In this document: piece after piece, positions 8,995-18,264 of the stretch
Position numbering within the stretch: the first letter of the stretch is position 1
Layout of the letters: every line of letters begins with the position of its first letter
Origin: Peptococcaceae bacterium BRH_c8a
GTDB taxonomy: Bacteria > Bacillota > Desulfotomaculia > Desulfotomaculales > Desulfallaceae
Direction: 5' to 3'
NCBI GenBank assembly: GCA_000961575.1
Contig: LADP01000007.1
Span: 1 to 62,631 of the forward strand
DNA length: 62,631 nucleotides
Program-made: the position numbers and the translations under genes
Notes under the pieces: generated by a model
Told to the model about the DNA's origin: nothing
Database searches by the model: none
The model's input: only the letters and a program-made list of their open reading frames with translations

Positions 8995-10173
8995 ATGACA
9001 CCCGTGGATAAAACCGCAAGGTTAAAAAAATTTCAAATAAGACTGCGCGAGCTGGGAATTGACTCAGCCATATTAATTCATTCAAGAGATGTGTTTTACT
9101 ATTGTGGGACTGCTCAACCTAGTATTCTATTAGTTACACCTAATGATTATTATCTTATAGTCCGAAGAGCACTTGATTTTGTGTTAAGTGAAATATGGAT
9201 AGACCCCAATAAAGTTATCGCCTCTGGTAGTTTTAATGAAGCTTTAGCTAAATTACAAGAACTAGGTGTAAAAAAGGGAAAACTGGGTTTAGAAACCGAT
9301 ATAATTCCAGCTGAATTGTTTTTTAAGATCAATCAAATATTTGCTGATTATACACCTGTTGGTATTTCTGAAGAGATATTAATACAAAGGATGACCAAGG
9401 ACGAAGAGGAAATTGAGTTAATTAAAACTGCCAGTAACATAATGAAAGCTGGACACTTGAGAATATTTGATGTGCTATCTGAAGGGATTACAGAATTAGA
9501 ACTTGCAGCTGAAATAGAATGTGCTCATAGAAAAGGCGGGCATGAAGGGGTCTTATCTATGAGAAATTTTGATTTTTATATCAGTCGTGGTCCACTCTCT
9601 TCAGGTGAAAACCTTTTTAGGGTAAGCGGATTTTCCAATACTATTACTGGTATAGGCCTTAGCCCTGCTATACCTGCTGGGCCATCTTTAAGAAAAATTA
9701 GGAAAGGCGATACAGTGATTGTAGATATACCTACATGTTACCAGGGATACCATTGTGATGAGACTCGTACATATGTTTTAGGGGAACCTGCCGCCGAAGT
9801 CAGGTCGTTATTTAACTCCCTTCGGGAAATATCAGATAATGTCCTTTTATCTCTAAAAGAAGGGGTTAAATGTAGTGATTTATTTAATATAGCCTATACC
9901 AGTGCTTGCCACTTAGGGGTTAGTGATTACTTTTTAGGGTTAAGCCCCAAAAAGGGTAATTTCATTGGTCACGGAATAGGACTGGATGCAAATGAACCTC
10001 CAATACTATTCGCCAAGTCAAACTTTGAATTAAGAAAAAATTTCGTAATTACTATAGAAATTCATTTGACACATCCCAAACATGGTGCGGTTAAATTAGA
10101 AGATATGGTTTTAATTAAAGAAAACGGGCATGAGGTACTATCAGTTACCGAGAGGGAACTGTTTGTAATTTAA
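8995..10173 (+). CDS. M24 family metallopeptidase (Xaa-Pro peptidase-like)
   Basis: 392 residues with the creatinase/prolidase layout. An N-terminal domain (about 1-130) precedes the pita-bread catalytic domain. All five expected metal ligands are present: Asp near 244 (VDIP), Asp near 256 (CDETRT), His near 326 (IGHGIGLD), Glu near 355 (IEIHL) and Glu near 368 (LEDMVL). A functional dinuclear enzyme cleaving peptides with proline at the second position is likely, though some family members act on other substrates. The spacing between the two Asp ligands is usual. The gene stands alone after a 265-base gap with no other gene. Confidence 0.85.
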   Translation: MTPVDKTARLKKFQIRLRELGIDSAILIHSRDVFYYCGTAQPSILLVTPNDYYLIVRRALDFVLSEIWIDPNKVIASGSFNEALAKLQELGVKKGKLGLETDIIPAELFFKINQIFADYTPVGISEEILIQRMTKDEEEIELIKTASNIMKAGHLRIFDVLSEGITELELAAEIECAHRKGGHEGVLSMRNFDFYISRGPLSSGENLFRVSGFSNTITGIGLSPAIPAGPSLRKIRKGDTVIVDIPTCYQGYHCDETRTYVLGEPAAEVRSLFNSLREISDNVLLSLKEGVKCSDLFNIAYTSACHLGVSDYFLGLSPKKGNFIGHGIGLDANEPPILFAKSNFELRKNFVITIEIHLTHPKHGAVKLEDMVLIKENGHEVLSVTERELFVI

Positions 10174-10296
10174 TGCTCTATAGTTTTTTTATCAATTGGT
10201 TTAAGGCACAAGCTTGTTTGGCCCTTACCCTGCACCCTCTATTTTAGTGTAAAATGAATATAAAATAATTTTAAGGTTGATAAACATAATTAATAT

Positions 10297-10340
10297 AAAA
10301 GCGCAGGATGAGTATAAAACCTCTCCCGCGCATTTTATTT
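10297..10340. terminator. Probable bidirectional terminator
   Basis: An imperfect inverted repeat with outer arms AAAAGCGC and GCGCATTTT lies between two converging genes, with A-rich and T-rich flanks on both strands. Confidence 0.5.
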
Positions 10341-10379
10341 GCAATACTTAAATTCGTTATCGCCTCGTCATCAAACCTG

Positions 10380-11156
10380 TCATCGAATATTACTTAGCCA
10401 GTCACAAACGTATTCAGTTACATCTTGCCATCCAGGCTCACCTACCAACCAATGTGCATGGTTAGGAAACTCCTTGTAAGTAGAAACCCCGTGATAATAT
10501 TCTGCAACTTTTTTAATTAAGGTCGGTGGAAGGCAATTATCTTCCGCTGCCGCTATAACGAGAACAGGGCAGGTTACCTTTGATTTATCTACAAAAGCCG
10601 CTTTATTTAGATCTGATTGCCATAAAGTTAATTCAAAAGATGCCCAGCCAGATTCATAAACCCATTTATCATAAACCTCCTTTTGTTCATTCTCTGGCAG
10701 TAGCTGTAGTTCAAGGTAAACCGCCTCGTCAAAATTTGGTTTCATGGGTTCCTTAAACCAGTTTGGATTTGCAAGTATGCTTCCCCATCCCTTAATCGCT
10801 GATTCTGGGTCTGGCGGAACATCCAAAACTCCCGCTGGTAGTGCTGGTGTTAACAAAACAATAGCTTTTGCCAATCCCCTGCTCCCAAGTATTTGAGCAA
10901 GCATTCCACCCATAGAATGACCTACTATTATTGGCTTTTCATTAAGTTTTTTAATTTCTTTTTCCAGGTCACTAGCATAATCTAACAAACTGGTTGTTCC
11001 CAGGCGCTCGTCTGGATTATTTTTGTATTCAAGGTTATGGTAGCGCAAAGTAGGGGTGAGACATTTATAACCCCTTCCTTCAAAAATCTTTCTGTAATTA
11101 TTCCAGAGCCAACCGCCAGTCCACATGCCGTGAACCATTAAAACTGTATCCGACAA
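10380..11156 (-). CDS. Alpha/beta hydrolase
   Basis: 258 residues from TTG at 11156, chosen because AAAGGAGTG lies 6 bases upstream; longer in-frame starts lack a site. The fold is clear: LMVHGMWTGGWLW forms the oxyanion region, the nucleophile elbow is GHSMGG, the Asp lies in AAAEDNCLPP and the His in FPNHAHWLVGEPGW. It is a serine hydrolase acting on an ester, lactone or similar bond; the substrate cannot be inferred. The sequence resembles the generic MenH-like/YcjY-like group. It converges on the M24 peptidase and is divergent from the module starting at 11476. Confidence 0.85.
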   Translation of the reverse strand: MSDTVLMVHGMWTGGWLWNNYRKIFEGRGYKCLTPTLRYHNLEYKNNPDERLGTTSLLDYASDLEKEIKKLNEKPIIVGHSMGGMLAQILGSRGLAKAIVLLTPALPAGVLDVPPDPESAIKGWGSILANPNWFKEPMKPNFDEAVYLELQLLPENEQKEVYDKWVYESGWASFELTLWQSDLNKAAFVDKSKVTCPVLVIAAAEDNCLPPTLIKKVAEYYHGVSTYKEFPNHAHWLVGEPGWQDVTEYVCDWLSNIR

Positions 11157-11219
11157 GATTATCACTCCTTTCATCAAGGTTTGCACTAGGTTAAAAGCAA
11201 TAAAAAGCAACTCATGCAA

Positions 11220-11475
11220 GATGCTATGCCAGAGTTGCTATTTTATATTTCCATATTATGTTTAATAACTCCTGCTTGCATTGTTTTTTTTCTGTCTGGC
11301 TCAGATTGGTCGGTTTATATTAATACTATGTAACGTTTCTTAAAAGATGGGTGTTAAGCACTGACTTCAAATAGTAACAAGTAACAGCAAATTAAACTTT
11401 TTAATGGTAGGGATTGTAAAATTAAAATAGAATATATGAATTAATTATATTAACAAGTAAAACTGAGGGATATTA
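11220..11475. other. Divergent intergenic region upstream of the helicase module
   Basis: Very AT-rich, 256 bases between divergent transcripts. It must contain the promoters of the hydrolase and of the zinc-ribbon/WYL/helicase genes. I could not pick one -35/-10 pair with confidence. Confidence 0.4.
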
Positions 11476-11613
11476 ATGTCAGTTCGAAAAACATGTAATA
11501 GATGTGGAGAGCAAATAAGCATCAGGAAAATGCCAAACGAACATTGGATACCTTTTGACTATGGGACCGAGGAAGTTCACAAGCGAAAACAAAATCAAAA
11601 AAACGGCCCCTAA
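11476..11613 (+). CDS. Zinc-ribbon mini-protein, possibly the N-terminus of the WYL protein
   Basis: ATG with GAGGGAT upstream starts a 45-codon frame beginning SVRKTCNRCGEQI, a CxxC knuckle, followed by HWIPFDYGTEEVH, in which His residues could complete a zinc site. The frame ends at TAA 11611-11613. Just before the stop it runs through seven A (11597-11603). A +1 (or -2) shift there enters the WYL frame exactly at a Lys-rich linker. The two frames therefore look like one gene with a zinc ribbon, linker, WYL domain and membrane anchor, joined by slippage or broken by a mutation. Confidence 0.5.
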   Translation: MSVRKTCNRCGEQISIRKMPNEHWIPFDYGTEEVHKRKQNQKNGP

Positions 11614-12016
11614 GAAGCAAAATAAGGCAACGAAACCTAAGATCTCAGAAAAACTTGAAATAATTGAACGAGCTATAGAAAATGAAGTTCACTTAAGAAT
11701 TTATTATTATACTCGATACAGGGACTCATGGAATCATAGAATAGTAACCCCTAAAAGATTTTATTTTGAAGGCAAATCTTATTTTCTTGAAGCTTACTGC
11801 TACTCGAGACAAGAAGTAAGAACATTTAATGTAAGTAATATAAAAACCGTAAACATTTTACCTAAGGCATTTACTGAAACAGCCGCGAGTAGGGAGAAGG
11901 CCGTACCTGAACTAGAAAAACCCAGTGCCTCACCCCTAAGGCATAAGTCACAAGAGAATTCAAACACGGGATATATAATATTAGCAATAATTGTACTAAT
12001 CATTTTTACTACTTAG
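11561..12016 (+). CDS. WYL-domain protein with C-terminal membrane helix
   Basis: After a basic, Lys-rich linker (about residues 1-30) comes a WYL-like domain: LEIIERAIENEVHLRIYYYTR, then a beta segment ending TPKRFYFEGKSYFLEAYCYSRQEVRTFNVSNI. The last 18 residues form a hydrophobic helix (IILAIIVLII), unusual for WYL proteins. WYL domains sense nucleotides or nucleic acids and often regulate phage-defence genes; here no helix-turn-helix is visible. The ATG at 11561 and the TTG at 11555 both lack a ribosome site and lie inside the zinc-ribbon frame, supporting a frameshifted fusion. It lies 38 bases before the helicase gene, so cotranscription is likely. Confidence 0.65.
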   Translation: MGPRKFTSENKIKKTAPKKQNKATKPKISEKLEIIERAIENEVHLRIYYYTRYRDSWNHRIVTPKRFYFEGKSYFLEAYCYSRQEVRTFNVSNIKTVNILPKAFTETAASREKAVPELEKPSASPLRHKSQENSNTGYIILAIIVLIIFTT

Positions 12017-12054
12017 GTAATTCATAAAGTTGCACTCCTGGGGGATGCTAGAAA

Positions 12055-15000
12055 ATGTTACATGTAGATGAACTTAAAAGGCTATCATCTTATTATAAAG
12101 ATATTATTTCTGCTATGTCCCAACAAAGCGGAAAGCATTTTGTTGACCTTGGTCAAACTTTACGCTATGGGCTAACCCTTGATCTAGGGCTATTTATTGA
12201 TGACGTTAAATCTTTAATGTATAGTGATAGGCTAATATTAAAAATTGAACGCATGTCACCTAAAGCTGTATCAGATATATTAACAAAATCTGATGACCAA
12301 GAAGAAGATACAGAGGAACAAAAGGAAGAACAAGAAGAGATCAAAGTAGTTGACCCTGAAAGAAAAACAGCCTCGGCCAGGTTAGTAGCAATATACAGAA
12401 AACAAGAGCAGGATCGATTTAACAGGGAAACTACCATTGGTTTCCCTATCATTGCTGGGAAACATGGAAGTACTAAGTTCTGTGGACCGTTATTTTACTT
12501 TACGGTACAGGTTGACTACGAACCACTAGAAAGTAAGATTATTTTCTCAAAGAATTTTGTAACGCCAGTTTTTAATTCTAAGCTAATTGCCAAGCTAGTT
12601 AATGGTGATAGCGAAATGGAGCTTGTCCGCCAAAAGGTTTTACCGTTACTATATGAAGAAGATTTTAATGAGAAAACAATTAATAAAGTTATAAAGATTA
12701 TTGCAGAAGTAGTAGAAGCATTAGCAGGTTTAGAGATAGACCCTGTACTCAATTCACCATTACAAAAAGCCATTGATGCAAGAGATAATGGCACTCCGAC
12801 TGTTTATAGGGCAATCTCTATTGTTAATTCCAGTCGCGGGAATGCATTCTTGTTAGATGAATTATCCCAACTGGCCAACCTAGAAGAAATTGACGGCGAA
12901 ACAGTTATTGAAACTATTTTAAAACCAGTGCCAGAGAGCATGGAAAACGATGGCTTTTCAGATAACCCTGATTCAACTATTCATTCAAGACCACTTTTGT
13001 TTCCTCTATTGAGTAACCAAGCACAACGAAGGGCAGCTAGAAAAGCTGAGAAATCACGTCTTATGGTTATTCAGGGCCCACCAGGTACAGGTAAATCTCA
13101 GACCATAGCCAACTTGGTCTGTGACCTTGTGGCCGAAGGAAATTCCGTGCTTATTGCAAGTCACCAGAATAAAGCTTTAGAAGTGGTTGCTGAAAAGTTA
13201 CCCGACATTGATTATTTATCCATGTCTTTATTAAAAGGTGAGAAGGCTTCCGCAGCCCAATTAGCCAATAAGTTGGCAACGTTTGATACTTATGTAGCCG
13301 ATGTTTCAACTGTTAGCCTGAATAACTCATTTGAAAAAAACATGGAAGCAATTCACGAAAAAGACCAAGGAAAACGCAAACTTCAAGCACGCTTCTCTGA
13401 ACTCAAAACAATAGAGCGTGATAAATTCTCAGATTACTATAAATTTCATGAACTAAGGGAATATAACCACATCAGCTTGGACGATGAAATTCCTGAAGGC
13501 CTAGCAAACGAGATTCCCGAAGCTTTAAAGCAATGGTGCTCTCACTTTAAGAACATAAGTACAAATTACAGCGATTTATTACATATTTTTGTTCCTTCTA
13601 AGCTACAATCTATAGATATCTTATATAACTATGCCAAAGCAACTAAGAAGATTGTGGATTACTACAATATTGATTTTTATGTTTCGGAAGGGAATGATTC
13701 GAGAGACCTAATTAAAAATTTTTATGAAAATGCTAAAACAAATTTAAATGAAAGCTTTGATTACCTTAAATCACTTAGAGAATGGCTTGAGAAAAACGGA
13801 GAGAAGTATCTGGTTTACATAACTAAATTGGATGAATTATCGATTCCTTTGCCTAACTTTGTTACTGCAAAACAAGCATTAACAACAATGAGTTCAGACG
13901 TACTAACAATTTTAAATAGTAGAGCCCAAAATTTATATGATAAATATTTAAAATTAGTAGAAAGCGGAATACCGCCTTCAATACTAAAAGAATCTCCATC
14001 TCTTGAAGAAATTAATATTACATCTAAAGCCATAGAAATCCTATACAACAGGTCGTGGTTTGTTTGGCATACCAATCCCAACTGCATCTCCTCAAGAAAA
14101 CAATTATCCCAAATGGGATTAAAGATTATACACAATACCAAGGAGCAAACGCTCTCTGATTTGAAGACCTGGAATAAATACTGGTCCCTTAAGTACGAGG
14201 TAATAGGGGATATAAAGTCATTAAAAGGTGCAGGAATTCCAGTAAGTGAGATGACGGTAGATTCCTCAATTTCACAGATTTCACACCAGGTAATGGTAGC
14301 AGTCAGCTATTTAGATTTACTAAGGCTTGTAGATATTGCACCAAAAGAAAAAGCTCCAGAAAAACTGACAATGAGCGCCTATGAGACGCTTAATAAACTC
14401 TCGGACTCAGAATCTTTAGTTTACATAAAAAGCCGAATTGATAAAACTATTATTCATTTACAAACAATTATTGGTCTTAATAATATAAATAAAGAAATTC
14501 AAGGAAACGAAAAATTATTAGGTACTCTGAACGAAGTTATTGAAACCGTTGTTACTTTAAATTATGAAATAAAAGTACAAGAGACAGTTGACAATTTGAA
14601 ACTAATGTTATCTCTTCACCCAGATTTTGCGAAGGCTATAGAATTAGAATCAGGTATTTTACAAACACTTCCTAAAACACTTGAGACAATTAAAACCGCC
14701 TTAATAAACAATATCCGACTTACATGGCTTAAGGATATTAACAAAGCTATAGAAGCACATCGTTTAGGAAAATTTATTCAAACGGACCTTGCATCTAACC
14801 CTGATAATATTGACGAAGTAGCTATGAGGATCAGCAAAATCAGTGAGGAAAAAAGAAACCTGGTCATTAAAGCAATAAAGTTACGAAGAAAAATTTCTTT
14901 GAAATATGCCTCTATTGATATGTCAACAAGACAGCAAGTCACCAAACTTAATAAATTACTTAGCAAGAAGAGAAAAACGGTATCACTAGTCCAACTTAAG

Positions 15001-16761
15001 GGGCAAGTCAGTTATACAAAACTACTTACCGTATTTCCGTGCTGGATAATGAGCATTGATGATGTTGCGAGAGTCTTCCCACTACAAGCTGGTTTATTTG
15101 ATTATCTTATTGTGGACGAGGCATCACAATGTAACCAAGCAACTGCTCTACACCTTGCATTTAGAGCCAAAAGAATGATAGTAGTTGGCGATGAGAAACA
15201 AATGAAGAACCCCAATGTCCGTTTTTTATCAGATAACCTTGTACAAGTTCTATTATCAAGACATGGACTAGGAACACACCATAAAGCTGAATTCCTTCAT
15301 GGTAGAGAATCTCTACTATCATTATCAAATTTCTCTGCTAATAGCAACGAGTTCTTAAATGAACATTTTAGGTGTGAACCTCCCATAATTGCTTGGAGCA
15401 ATAAAGAATTTTATGATAACAAGTTACGAGTACTGACTCCTATTCGTAGGAAAAGATTTATGCCTTGTCTTGAAGTGCAGCTTGTTAAAGGTGCAGATGA
15501 TAATACAGAAACAAAACAAAACCTGGTCGAAGCCGAAACCGTCGTAAATGAGGTAATAAGGTTAATCACAAGTGGCGAAGCAGACGGTCTGACTATTGGA
15601 GTCATGTCATTATATCGGCAGCAAGCAACCTTACTTCAGAATTTAATCTATGAAAAACTTGAAGAGCGCCCTGATTGGATTAAAAAATATCAACTAATAG
15701 TCTCTACTGCTGATGGTTTTCAAGGTGACGAACGAGATATTATCTTGTACTCTATGCGTTTTGGCCCCAGCAGCTCGCCTGGGGTAATTAATGCAATCCA
15801 AATAGAGCCAGAGAGGATTAATGTTGCCTTTAGCAGAGCCAGGCGCAAAATGATATACTTCATCTCAAGACCCGTTGAAGAGTTTCCTAGGGGGATTTTA
15901 AAAGATTTCCTTTTACATGCTGAAAATGAACATAGAAACCCAACTGACCGCCTGGGGATGGTTGGAGAAGATAAATTTGATAGCGATTTTGAAAAAGATG
16001 TTTGTTTTGCATTGCGTGATGGAGGTTATACCGTGTTTACGCAAGTTCCTTGCTCTAACTTCAAAATAGATATGGTAGTTATTGATGATGAAGGGCGGCG
16101 TATAGCAGTAGAATGTGATGGGGATTTTCATTATGAAGATGATGGAGATCTACGCGCCGAAGATTACCAGAGGCAGGATATAATTGAACGGAGCGGCTGG
16201 TTCGTACACAGAGTACCAGCAAGACGTTATTATGCAAACCCAGAAGCAGCAATTGCGCTATTGATTGGAGATCTAAAACGGCAGCCCACAGACCAGCAAA
16301 TCACAGATAGCGAGATTGAAGGAGAATTTTTTGAGGAAGAGTTCTCACCTTTGGATGTTGAAAGCTTAACAACTACAGAAACGGCTGACGTTAATCCATC
16401 ACAAACCGAGGCTCAAAGTACAAAAGAGGTCAACATAAAGACACTTACAAAAGAAAAACTCAATAAGAAAAAGAAACAAATAACCACAAAGCCTAAAACA
16501 AAAGAAGCTAAACAACAATTAGAACTGGTTTTTACAACTGAAAATAAACCAATACAAATGGAACTGGATTTCACGGCTGATAGTGAACCATTATGGGACA
16601 AGAATGTTTGGTATGCATTGAGTCGCTGGGGTAAGGTCTCTGGAAAGTTTTCTGGTTACAATAACTCGTTTTGCTATAAAATTGGTCTTTATCTTGCCCA
16701 AGGATATAACCTTACTGAGAAACAAGAATTTTACGCAAAAAGGTTTGGAAATCAGCGTTAG
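12055..16761 (+). CDS. SF1 helicase (UPF1/DNA2-like) with C-terminal PD-(D/E)XK nuclease
   Basis: 1568 residues. An N-terminal region (1-330) of unknown fold contains an acidic Glu-rich loop near 82-105. Walker A (IQGPPGTGKSQTIANLV) lies near 340, then a long helical insertion of about 650 residues. Walker B follows (YLIVDEASQCNQATALHLAF, about 1018), GDEKQM (about 1046), EHFRCEPPI (about 1103), ADGFQGDERDI (about 1220) and VAFSRARRK (about 1255). Residues about 1305-1400 form a nuclease domain with EKDV, FKIDMVV, AVECDGDFHY and RQDIIERSGW, like the Vsr/MTES_1575/DUF559 type. A Lys-rich linker and a small C-terminal domain (1514-1568) end the protein. It probably unwinds and cuts nucleic acid, likely as defence. 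GGGGG is 10 bases before ATG. Confidence 0.8.
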   Translation: MLHVDELKRLSSYYKDIISAMSQQSGKHFVDLGQTLRYGLTLDLGLFIDDVKSLMYSDRLILKIERMSPKAVSDILTKSDDQEEDTEEQKEEQEEIKVVDPERKTASARLVAIYRKQEQDRFNRETTIGFPIIAGKHGSTKFCGPLFYFTVQVDYEPLESKIIFSKNFVTPVFNSKLIAKLVNGDSEMELVRQKVLPLLYEEDFNEKTINKVIKIIAEVVEALAGLEIDPVLNSPLQKAIDARDNGTPTVYRAISIVNSSRGNAFLLDELSQLANLEEIDGETVIETILKPVPESMENDGFSDNPDSTIHSRPLLFPLLSNQAQRRAARKAEKSRLMVIQGPPGTGKSQTIANLVCDLVAEGNSVLIASHQNKALEVVAEKLPDIDYLSMSLLKGEKASAAQLANKLATFDTYVADVSTVSLNNSFEKNMEAIHEKDQGKRKLQARFSELKTIERDKFSDYYKFHELREYNHISLDDEIPEGLANEIPEALKQWCSHFKNISTNYSDLLHIFVPSKLQSIDILYNYAKATKKIVDYYNIDFYVSEGNDSRDLIKNFYENAKTNLNESFDYLKSLREWLEKNGEKYLVYITKLDELSIPLPNFVTAKQALTTMSSDVLTILNSRAQNLYDKYLKLVESGIPPSILKESPSLEEINITSKAIEILYNRSWFVWHTNPNCISSRKQLSQMGLKIIHNTKEQTLSDLKTWNKYWSLKYEVIGDIKSLKGAGIPVSEMTVDSSISQISHQVMVAVSYLDLLRLVDIAPKEKAPEKLTMSAYETLNKLSDSESLVYIKSRIDKTIIHLQTIIGLNNINKEIQGNEKLLGTLNEVIETVVTLNYEIKVQETVDNLKLMLSLHPDFAKAIELESGILQTLPKTLETIKTALINNIRLTWLKDINKAIEAHRLGKFIQTDLASNPDNIDEVAMRISKISEEKRNLVIKAIKLRRKISLKYASIDMSTRQQVTKLNKLLSKKRKTVSLVQLKGQVSYTKLLTVFPCWIMSIDDVARVFPLQAGLFDYLIVDEASQCNQATALHLAFRAKRMIVVGDEKQMKNPNVRFLSDNLVQVLLSRHGLGTHHKAEFLHGRESLLSLSNFSANSNEFLNEHFRCEPPIIAWSNKEFYDNKLRVLTPIRRKRFMPCLEVQLVKGADDNTETKQNLVEAETVVNEVIRLITSGEADGLTIGVMSLYRQQATLLQNLIYEKLEERPDWIKKYQLIVSTADGFQGDERDIILYSMRFGPSSSPGVINAIQIEPERINVAFSRARRKMIYFISRPVEEFPRGILKDFLLHAENEHRNPTDRLGMVGEDKFDSDFEKDVCFALRDGGYTVFTQVPCSNFKIDMVVIDDEGRRIAVECDGDFHYEDDGDLRAEDYQRQDIIERSGWFVHRVPARRYYANPEAAIALLIGDLKRQPTDQQITDSEIEGEFFEEEFSPLDVESLTTTETADVNPSQTEAQSTKEVNIKTLTKEKLNKKKKQITTKPKTKEAKQQLELVFTTENKPIQMELDFTADSEPLWDKNVWYALSRWGKVSGKFSGYNNSFCYKIGLYLAQGYNLTEKQEFYAKRFGNQR

Positions 16762-16849
16762 CTCAAGGATTTGAACCTTATGAAATATAGAAATTACTAG
16801 GTAAAAAATTAATTAATGACTACGGTTGTTTACTTTTTTGAGGTGTTTA

Positions 16850-17116
16850 ATGAATAACAAAAATAAAACTCTTTATAATAGCAAAGATTCTGAGATAATG
16901 AAGACATCGCTCGAATCTTTAAACGAAAGCATGGCAGAAACCTTAAGAATGTTTTCTGAAGTAGTTAGCAAATCTTTGAATCATATTACCACGGCTGCTC
17001 AAGGAATTACCGAATCAATAGCTAACATAGAGTTTCCCCAGTTTTTTAACCAAGAAGCAATTCAACATATAGAATTTATAATGATACTTAGAAAAATTAA
17101 ATGGCCTTTAATTTAG
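16850..17116 (+). CDS. Small helical protein, possibly the N-terminal half of the HEPN-like gene
   Basis: Start placed at ATG 16850 because GAGGTG lies 4 bases upstream; a longer TTG start at 16826 has no site. The 88-residue product is mostly amphipathic helix (SLESLNESMAETLRMFSEVVSKSLNHI). It ends with FPQFFNQEAIQHIEF and KIKWPLI. The stop lies 16 bases inside the next frame. Joining the frames at the overlap gives a continuous sequence (KIKW then FNLEYD), which is what an intact family member would probably read. It may be a split gene or a two-protein pair. No named family. Confidence 0.5.
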   Translation: MNNKNKTLYNSKDSEIMKTSLESLNESMAETLRMFSEVVSKSLNHITTAAQGITESIANIEFPQFFNQEAIQHIEFIMILRKIKWPLI

Positions 17117-17793
17117 AATACGATAAAAATTTAGAGATAAAAATTATAGAGCAATATGCTAAAGATATAGATGGTTTGTATTGCAAAGATATCATGGAGC
17201 GTATTATTTTTAATTATTGTGATGAAAAGTATGTTAATGATAGTTATAACTTATGGACTCAGTGTGAAGGGGTTAATACTCAAAGGCAGCCGATACTTAG
17301 AGAAGCCCTAGATATGCATTTAGTTGGAAATTATTATTCGTCCACGGCTTTACTTATGTGTCAATTATACGGGATTATAGTTGATATATCACATTATGCT
17401 CAAAATAATAATATTTCTATATCGGCAGAGTATAAAAATCTAATAGCAAAGCACTACAAAATAGAAGAACACAAAATAAATAGTGAAAAGGGTAAATTTA
17501 TCCAGTTATCAGCAATCCCTGAGAGTGGTGCTTTGCTATGGGAAGCGGTTACTGAATATTTACAAAATGAAATCCTTTGCTCATCTGAAAGTAAAAAACG
17601 ATGGATGCACCAACCATTAAGAAATAAAATCTGTCACGGAGAACAACTTAATTTTGGGACTAAAGAACATTCACTCAAGGCGATATTGTGCATTGATATT
17701 TTAATGAATTTGAGTAATGAGATATATAAGTTAAGTAAAATTACTAGGAATAGTATCGAAGGCTTGGATGTAGGTAGTAATGCACAGATATAA
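17101..17793 (+). CDS. HEPN-like protein with Rx4H motif
   Basis: 230 residues, largely helical. Near the C-terminus, LRNKICHGEQ contains Arg (about 174) and His (about 179) spaced as Rx4H, the catalytic signature of HEPN ribonucleases. Upstream helices such as LVGNYYSSTALLMCQLYGIIVDI fit the HEPN four-helix bundle. Such proteins are typical RNases of abortive-infection and toxin systems and often lie beside helicase-nuclease defence genes, as here. The start ATG overlaps the preceding frame by 16 bases and has no own ribosome site, so coupling or frameshift fusion is likely. Assignment rests on motif and context only. Confidence 0.55.
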   Translation: MAFNLEYDKNLEIKIIEQYAKDIDGLYCKDIMERIIFNYCDEKYVNDSYNLWTQCEGVNTQRQPILREALDMHLVGNYYSSTALLMCQLYGIIVDISHYAQNNNISISAEYKNLIAKHYKIEEHKINSEKGKFIQLSAIPESGALLWEAVTEYLQNEILCSSESKKRWMHQPLRNKICHGEQLNFGTKEHSLKAILCIDILMNLSNEIYKLSKITRNSIEGLDVGSNAQI

Positions 17794-17860
17794 TTTAAGT
17801 CACAGCCCTTTAAAAACGCTCAAGTTTACATAATACTTATTATCGGTAGTTTTTTGTATT

Positions 17861-17892
17861 AAAAAAATACGGCTCGTAATGAGCTATTTTTT
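17861..17892. terminator. Bidirectional terminator
   Basis: A-rich arm, GGCTC stem, loop GTAAT, GAGC stem and T-rich arm (AAAATA pairs with TATTTT). It separates the HEPN-like gene from the convergent Cys-rich gene. Confidence 0.7.
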
Positions 17893-17897
17893 ACCTG

Positions 17898-18080
17898 TTA
17901 CAAGCATCGCCATTGAGTAAGTTTCACACAATCGGCACAATTGTTGCAAATTTTTGAGGCGTCAATTTCACAGGTAAAGCATTCGCAACAATTATCACAA
18001 TACTTACTTTCCTCAAGCATGCACATGATGGGCTTTTTATTTGCGTTTGTCAAGTTTTGAGCGCACTGCATGCTAATCAT
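17898..18080 (-). CDS. Cys-rich small protein (60 aa)
   Basis: Eleven of 60 residues are Cys, arranged as CDNCCECFTC and CNNCADC, so it very likely binds zinc or another metal. ATG is preceded by GAGGTAATC, a good ribosome site. I recognise no named family; the pattern resembles small metal-binding peptides seen in anaerobic Firmicutes. It is a separate unit whose terminator is shared with the convergent HEPN-like gene. Confidence 0.6.
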   Translation of the reverse strand: MISMQCAQNLTNANKKPIMCMLEESKYCDNCCECFTCEIDASKICNNCADCVKLTQWRCL

Positions 18081-18264
18081 GATTACCTCATTCCTTTACT
18101 AATCAACCGTATCCCTTACATATATTCTAGTACATTTTTGAAAATTGTCAGTATGTATCCGCTGAACAGACTAAAGTACAAGGTGAAAGGAAGAAAAATA
18201 AGTCTAAATATATATTAAGTTGCCTTCTTATTTTAAAATTGACAGCTTAACAGGCAGAATAACC

